Shown here piece after piece: positions 14,056-16,815 of a stretch of 16,815 nt of DNA (positions are counted from its first letter, which is position 1; each line of letters begins with the position of its first letter). Origin of the DNA: an uncultured Bacilli bacterium (GTDB lineage: Bacteria > Bacillota_I > Bacilli_A > RF39 > UBA660); the NCBI GenBank assembly GCA_934132915.1, contig CAKPAK010000037.1, forward strand, positions 1 through 16,815, written 5' to 3'. The translations under genes were made by a program, and so were the position numbers. The notes beneath the pieces are model-generated. The model did no database searches. It was given only the letters and a program-made list of their open reading frames with translations, and had not been told where the DNA came from.

Positions 14056-16233
14056 ATGATGTCTAAAGATGTAAATGTAACGAAAGTACAAGAACTATTA
14101 AAAAAAGCAAGTGAACTAGAACAAGGAAATAAAGGAAAAGATGCCAAACAAGAAGAAATAAAAAGAAAATATTTATTAAATATCTTAATGATAAATTCCT
14201 TTTTATCAGAAGAAGAACTAATTCTATTGACAAATTATTTAAGCGTGGAAAAAATATCTCAAAAATTATCTTGCTTATATAAATTAAAAGATATTTACTT
14301 ACTACAAAATATTAAAACCTATCAACAGAAAAAAGAAATCACCAAAGAAGTAATTCAAAAGATCGCTAAAGAAAACAATATTGCATTAGATTTACGAAAA
14401 AATAAAAAATTATTCCATCAACATCTAGAATTAGCCAAGTATCAGCAATTAAAAGAAAAAGTATCTATAATCAATCTAGAATACAAAAAAAGCAAGTTAA
14501 TGTTAAAGTATATCAACAAATTAATCAAAATAGAAAAGCAACAAGAAGAAATGAATAAACAACCAAAAGAGCAAGAAATCGAACAACAATTAAAAGACTT
14601 TACTGACTATTTTACTTACCAAACAAACTTAAATCAAAAATTATCTGATTTATTAAATGAATTATGTCATGGAATTTATTTAAAAAAGTATGGTGAAGGA
14701 TTAAATCATTTTATACCAGAAGATATTACCAAAATATTTAAAGAAATCAATAAATTACCAGAATTTGCTAAAGAAGAAGTATGTTTACTGGGAAAAGATG
14801 TTTTAAAAAACTATCTTCGTACTCTACCAAAAGAAAACACTACAGAAAAAAACTTTATCAAAAAAATAATTCATTTATTTGAAGAAAACTTACCACAAGA
14901 AGTAAAAAATGATCCATTAGATACCTCATCTTATTATAGTATCTTATCTTACTTATCAGAAGATGATCGAAATTATTCTATAATAGAAAAATTAATCTTA
15001 CAAATAGATAACTTTAAATATGCAAGACAAGAGAATCATATATTATTCCATCTTTTAGATAAATTTATTCAAAACTACAAAGTCAAATTAGTCAATCAAG
15101 GAATTCAATATACAGATCCAAATTTTTATAAAGAAATAATAAAATTAATCTTCCATCAAACGAATCCCTTATCAGAACTAGAAACCGATCAATTCCTAGA
15201 TAAAATATCTGATTTTATAAATTATTGCAAGAAAAGAAAGTATATTTCTTTATCAGAAGTAAATGAAGAGCTATCCGAAATCATTTCTTCTCTTCACCAA
15301 GAAAAAAAGGAACAAGAAGAAGACAATCTTGAAGAACAAGAAAATATTTTAAAAAACGTTGCCTTACCTAACTTAGTAAATTATTATCAAAGATCATCTA
15401 AAGAAGTAGTAAAAGAAAATACATTTATGTTGAATAAGAGAAAAGATACCGCTTTTTCCATCTCTTATGCGGAAAATGGAACAGTAACTTTCACAATTCA
15501 TCTTCTAGATACCAGCAAACTTTTATCATTTGAAAGTGAATTATTATCTCATCAAGACAAACTAATTCAATTAGAAAAAGGAAAGGATTATCCAGTCTTA
15601 TCTTTCTCCTATTCCTTAACTAAAGATAATGTCCTTCTCCCATTAAGGGTTACCCCATCTTTAATCAATATCAAGGAATTATTTTCTGAAAAAGATCTTC
15701 AAACAAATTCGAAGGATTCCCTTTTAAATGACAGCATCTCTATCTTACAAAGAATAAATAATACTTCTTTAGAAATTTCCACAGTACCCAATTTTTTCCA
15801 ACTTGTAGACGATACCCTTAGTTCTAATATTAAAGAAATTTTTCAAAGAAATAATATTCCTTTTATCTATCAAGAAGAAATAACAGATAAAAACTTAACC
15901 CATAAAAATCATAATCAAATCTGTCAAGTATTATCAGAAATTGATAAAGAAGAAGCCCATACGATCTTTAACATTATTGATAAAAACAAAGATAAATACT
16001 ATACAATGAAAAATAATACAACAAGTACAGTAGAATTAAATCCAAATACTTCATTAGGAATTTATTTATTAAGTACCATTCATAAAATCCAAAATGGAAT
16101 TTATGATCCAGAAGAAGAAATCAAAACAATAACTTACTTATTAGAAAATCTAAATAAAACCATCTATACCCCTTATCAAGTAAGAAATGAAAATAATAAA
16201 GAACTAAGAAAAATTCTAAAACCTCAAAGTTAG
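14056..16233 (+). CDS. Large helical protein with a degenerate RNase II/R (RNB)-like C-terminal domain
   Basis: 725 residues, or 724 if the second ATG is used; AAAGGAG stands 5-8 bases upstream. No signal peptide or membrane segment is seen. Residues 1-430 are charged and helix-rich, with Lys/Gln/Glu stretches at 155-180 and 414-430, and match no family I recognise. Residues about 453-545 follow the RNB core order: an NGTVTFTIHLLDTSKLL strand pair (474-490, compare 'VHIADVS') and YPVLSFSYSLTK...VTPSLINIK (512-540, compare 'LSFSF...PSLI'). Residues 580-606 (FQLVDDTLSSNIKEIFQRNN then IPFIYQ) match the RNB helix ending 'GIPFIYR'. The catalytic DxxxxxDxDD cluster reads LNKRKDTAFS (459-468) and the RRY motif is absent. 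Nuclease activity is unlikely; RNA binding or a scaffold role is inferred. The RNB call is from memory of the family, moderately sure. Confidence 0.6.
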   Translation: MMSKDVNVTKVQELLKKASELEQGNKGKDAKQEEIKRKYLLNILMINSFLSEEELILLTNYLSVEKISQKLSCLYKLKDIYLLQNIKTYQQKKEITKEVIQKIAKENNIALDLRKNKKLFHQHLELAKYQQLKEKVSIINLEYKKSKLMLKYINKLIKIEKQQEEMNKQPKEQEIEQQLKDFTDYFTYQTNLNQKLSDLLNELCHGIYLKKYGEGLNHFIPEDITKIFKEINKLPEFAKEEVCLLGKDVLKNYLRTLPKENTTEKNFIKKIIHLFEENLPQEVKNDPLDTSSYYSILSYLSEDDRNYSIIEKLILQIDNFKYARQENHILFHLLDKFIQNYKVKLVNQGIQYTDPNFYKEIIKLIFHQTNPLSELETDQFLDKISDFINYCKKRKYISLSEVNEELSEIISSLHQEKKEQEEDNLEEQENILKNVALPNLVNYYQRSSKEVVKENTFMLNKRKDTAFSISYAENGTVTFTIHLLDTSKLLSFESELLSHQDKLIQLEKGKDYPVLSFSYSLTKDNVLLPLRVTPSLINIKELFSEKDLQTNSKDSLLNDSISILQRINNTSLEISTVPNFFQLVDDTLSSNIKEIFQRNNIPFIYQEEITDKNLTHKNHNQICQVLSEIDKEEAHTIFNIIDKNKDKYYTMKNNTTSTVELNPNTSLGIYLLSTIHKIQNGIYDPEEEIKTITYLLENLNKTIYTPYQVRNENNKELRKILKPQS

Positions 16234-16275
16234 CCATATTCCTGTAAAAATATAGATCAGTATTTTAATAGAATT

Positions 16276-16296
16276 AGAACCCCAAAGTTCTTTTTT
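16276..16296 (+). terminator. Short intrinsic terminator after the RNB-like gene
   Basis: AGAAC (16276-16280) and GTTCT (16287-16291) form a short stem with loop CCCAAA, followed by a T tract to 16296. The ACCCCAA core of the loop resembles that of the aspS terminator. The stem is short, so efficiency is uncertain. Confidence 0.5.
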
Positions 16297-16311
16297 CTAT
16301 TTTGATAATTC

Positions 16312-16340
16312 TTTACTTTTCCCCACTTTTATTATAAAAT
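16312..16340 (+). promoter_or_regulatory. Candidate promoter of the DnaB-type gene
   Basis: TTTACT (16312-16317) and TAAAAT (16335-16340) with a 17-base spacer; an alternative -10 box, TATAAA, begins at 16333. The position between the preceding terminator and the next start supports it. Confidence 0.4.
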
Positions 16341-16363
16341 GTAACTAAGAGGACAGTGGTTGT

Positions 16364-16815
16364 ATGAAAGAATTAAATTTGAAAGGAATATCCCCTGCTG
16401 ATACATATATTGTAGAAAATGAAAGCATCATTACTGCAGAAGATAGACTCATACTAACCATGTTATATCAACCTATTATAGGCCCTCTTGCCGTAATGCT
16501 ATATTTTACTCTTTGGTCTGATTTAGATAAACGAGCGCAAATCAGCGCTGAATATACACACCATCATTTGGTAACCAATATGCAAATATCTCTATCAGAA
16601 ATAGAAAAAGCAAGACACAAATTAGAAGCTATCGGTCTTTTAAAAACTTACTTTAAAGAATCAACAATTGGGAGTTATATTTATCAGTTATATTCTCCAA
16701 TTAAAGCAAGTGACTTTTTTAACCATCCTATCCTAAATGTTGTCTTATACAATAATTTAGGAAAGAAAGAATATGAAAAAGTCTTAGATTACTTTAAAAA
16801 CCAAAAGCTATCAAC
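16364..16815 (+). CDS. dnaB: Replication initiation and membrane attachment protein, DnaB (Bacillus type), partial N-terminus
   Basis: The first 150 codons are present and the frame is open to the right edge. The protein starts MKELNLKGISPADTYIVENE and continues TAEDRLILTMLYQPIIGPLA. It then has LYFTLWSDLD and, further on, KARHKLEAIGLLKTYF. This matches the N-terminal winged-helix domain of the Bacillota DnaB initiation protein ('LYQPLIG...ALYL.L' and 'LEAIGLLKTY'), which works with DnaD and DnaI to load the replicative helicase at oriC and PriA forks. It is not the DnaB helicase of E. coli. The ATG at 16364 is used because AAGAGGA lies about ten bases upstream; that spacing is long. DnaI usually follows in this lineage, outside the window. 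Confidence 0.85.
   Translation, partial: MKELNLKGISPADTYIVENESIITAEDRLILTMLYQPIIGPLAVMLYFTLWSDLDKRAQISAEYTHHHLVTNMQISLSEIEKARHKLEAIGLLKTYFKESTIGSYIYQLYSPIKASDFFNHPILNVVLYNNLGKKEYEKVLDYFKNQKLS

Noticed and set aside
14052..14066. ATG at 14052 just before the RNB-like gene
   Set aside because: It reads ATG-AAT-GAT-GTC-TAA, a four-codon frame; the ATG at 14056 or 14059 in the long frame is the usable start.
1..16815. CRISPR array, insertion sequence, tRNA or rRNA genes
   Set aside because: No regularly spaced direct repeats, transposase motifs, terminal inverted repeats with target duplications, or tRNA cloverleaf with TTCRA loop were seen on either strand.

Overview
The window is AT-rich bacterial chromosome with strong AGGAGG-type ribosome binding sites, consensus sigma-A promoters, a T-box leader, a Bacillus-type DnaB initiation protein and a Bacillota-type (T7SSb) EssC. 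This points to a low-GC Bacillota. The amidotransferase and the DnaB-type gene fit Erysipelotrichia, RF39-like or other Mollicutes-related Bacilli, but no species can be named. TGG encodes Trp where it was checked, and all nine complete genes end in TAA or TAG.

Left part (1-5435, minus strand): a type VII secretion ATPase, EssC (220-4758), has its own well-formed promoter and a GTG start. It overlaps a downstream YukD/EsaB-like ubiquitin-fold gene that runs off the left edge. A 311-base gap (4759-5069) holds the essC promoter and a possible decayed reading frame. Then comes a HIT-family (histidine triad) nucleotide-binding protein (5070-5435).

Middle (5436-8488, plus strand): a divergent intergenic region carries a perfect 10-bp palindrome over the HIT-gene -35 box. 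It is followed by a membrane-anchored arylsulfotransferase-like protein that seems to lack a catalytic histidine. An 11-nt gap separates that gene from galU (UTP-glucose-1-phosphate uridylyltransferase). A CPBP-family intramembrane protease with its own extended -10 promoter comes next.

Right-centre (8508-13917): a TTGACA-N17-TATAAT promoter drives a T-box leader with an Asn-type specifier and a regulated terminator. Downstream are gatC, gatA, gatB and aspS. Together they read as an indirect Asn-tRNA(Asn)/Gln-tRNA(Gln) operon: a probably non-discriminating AspRS makes Asp-tRNA(Asn), GatCAB amidates it, and uncharged tRNA(Asn) switches the operon on. A hairpin terminator overlapping the aspS stop codon closes it.

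Right end (14024-16815): a 725-residue protein that standard descriptions would call hypothetical. Its C-terminal third looks like an RNase II/R (RNB) domain that has lost its catalytic aspartates. This is the least ordinary gene in the window. After a short terminator, the first 150 codons of a DnaB-type replication initiation/membrane attachment protein run off the right edge.
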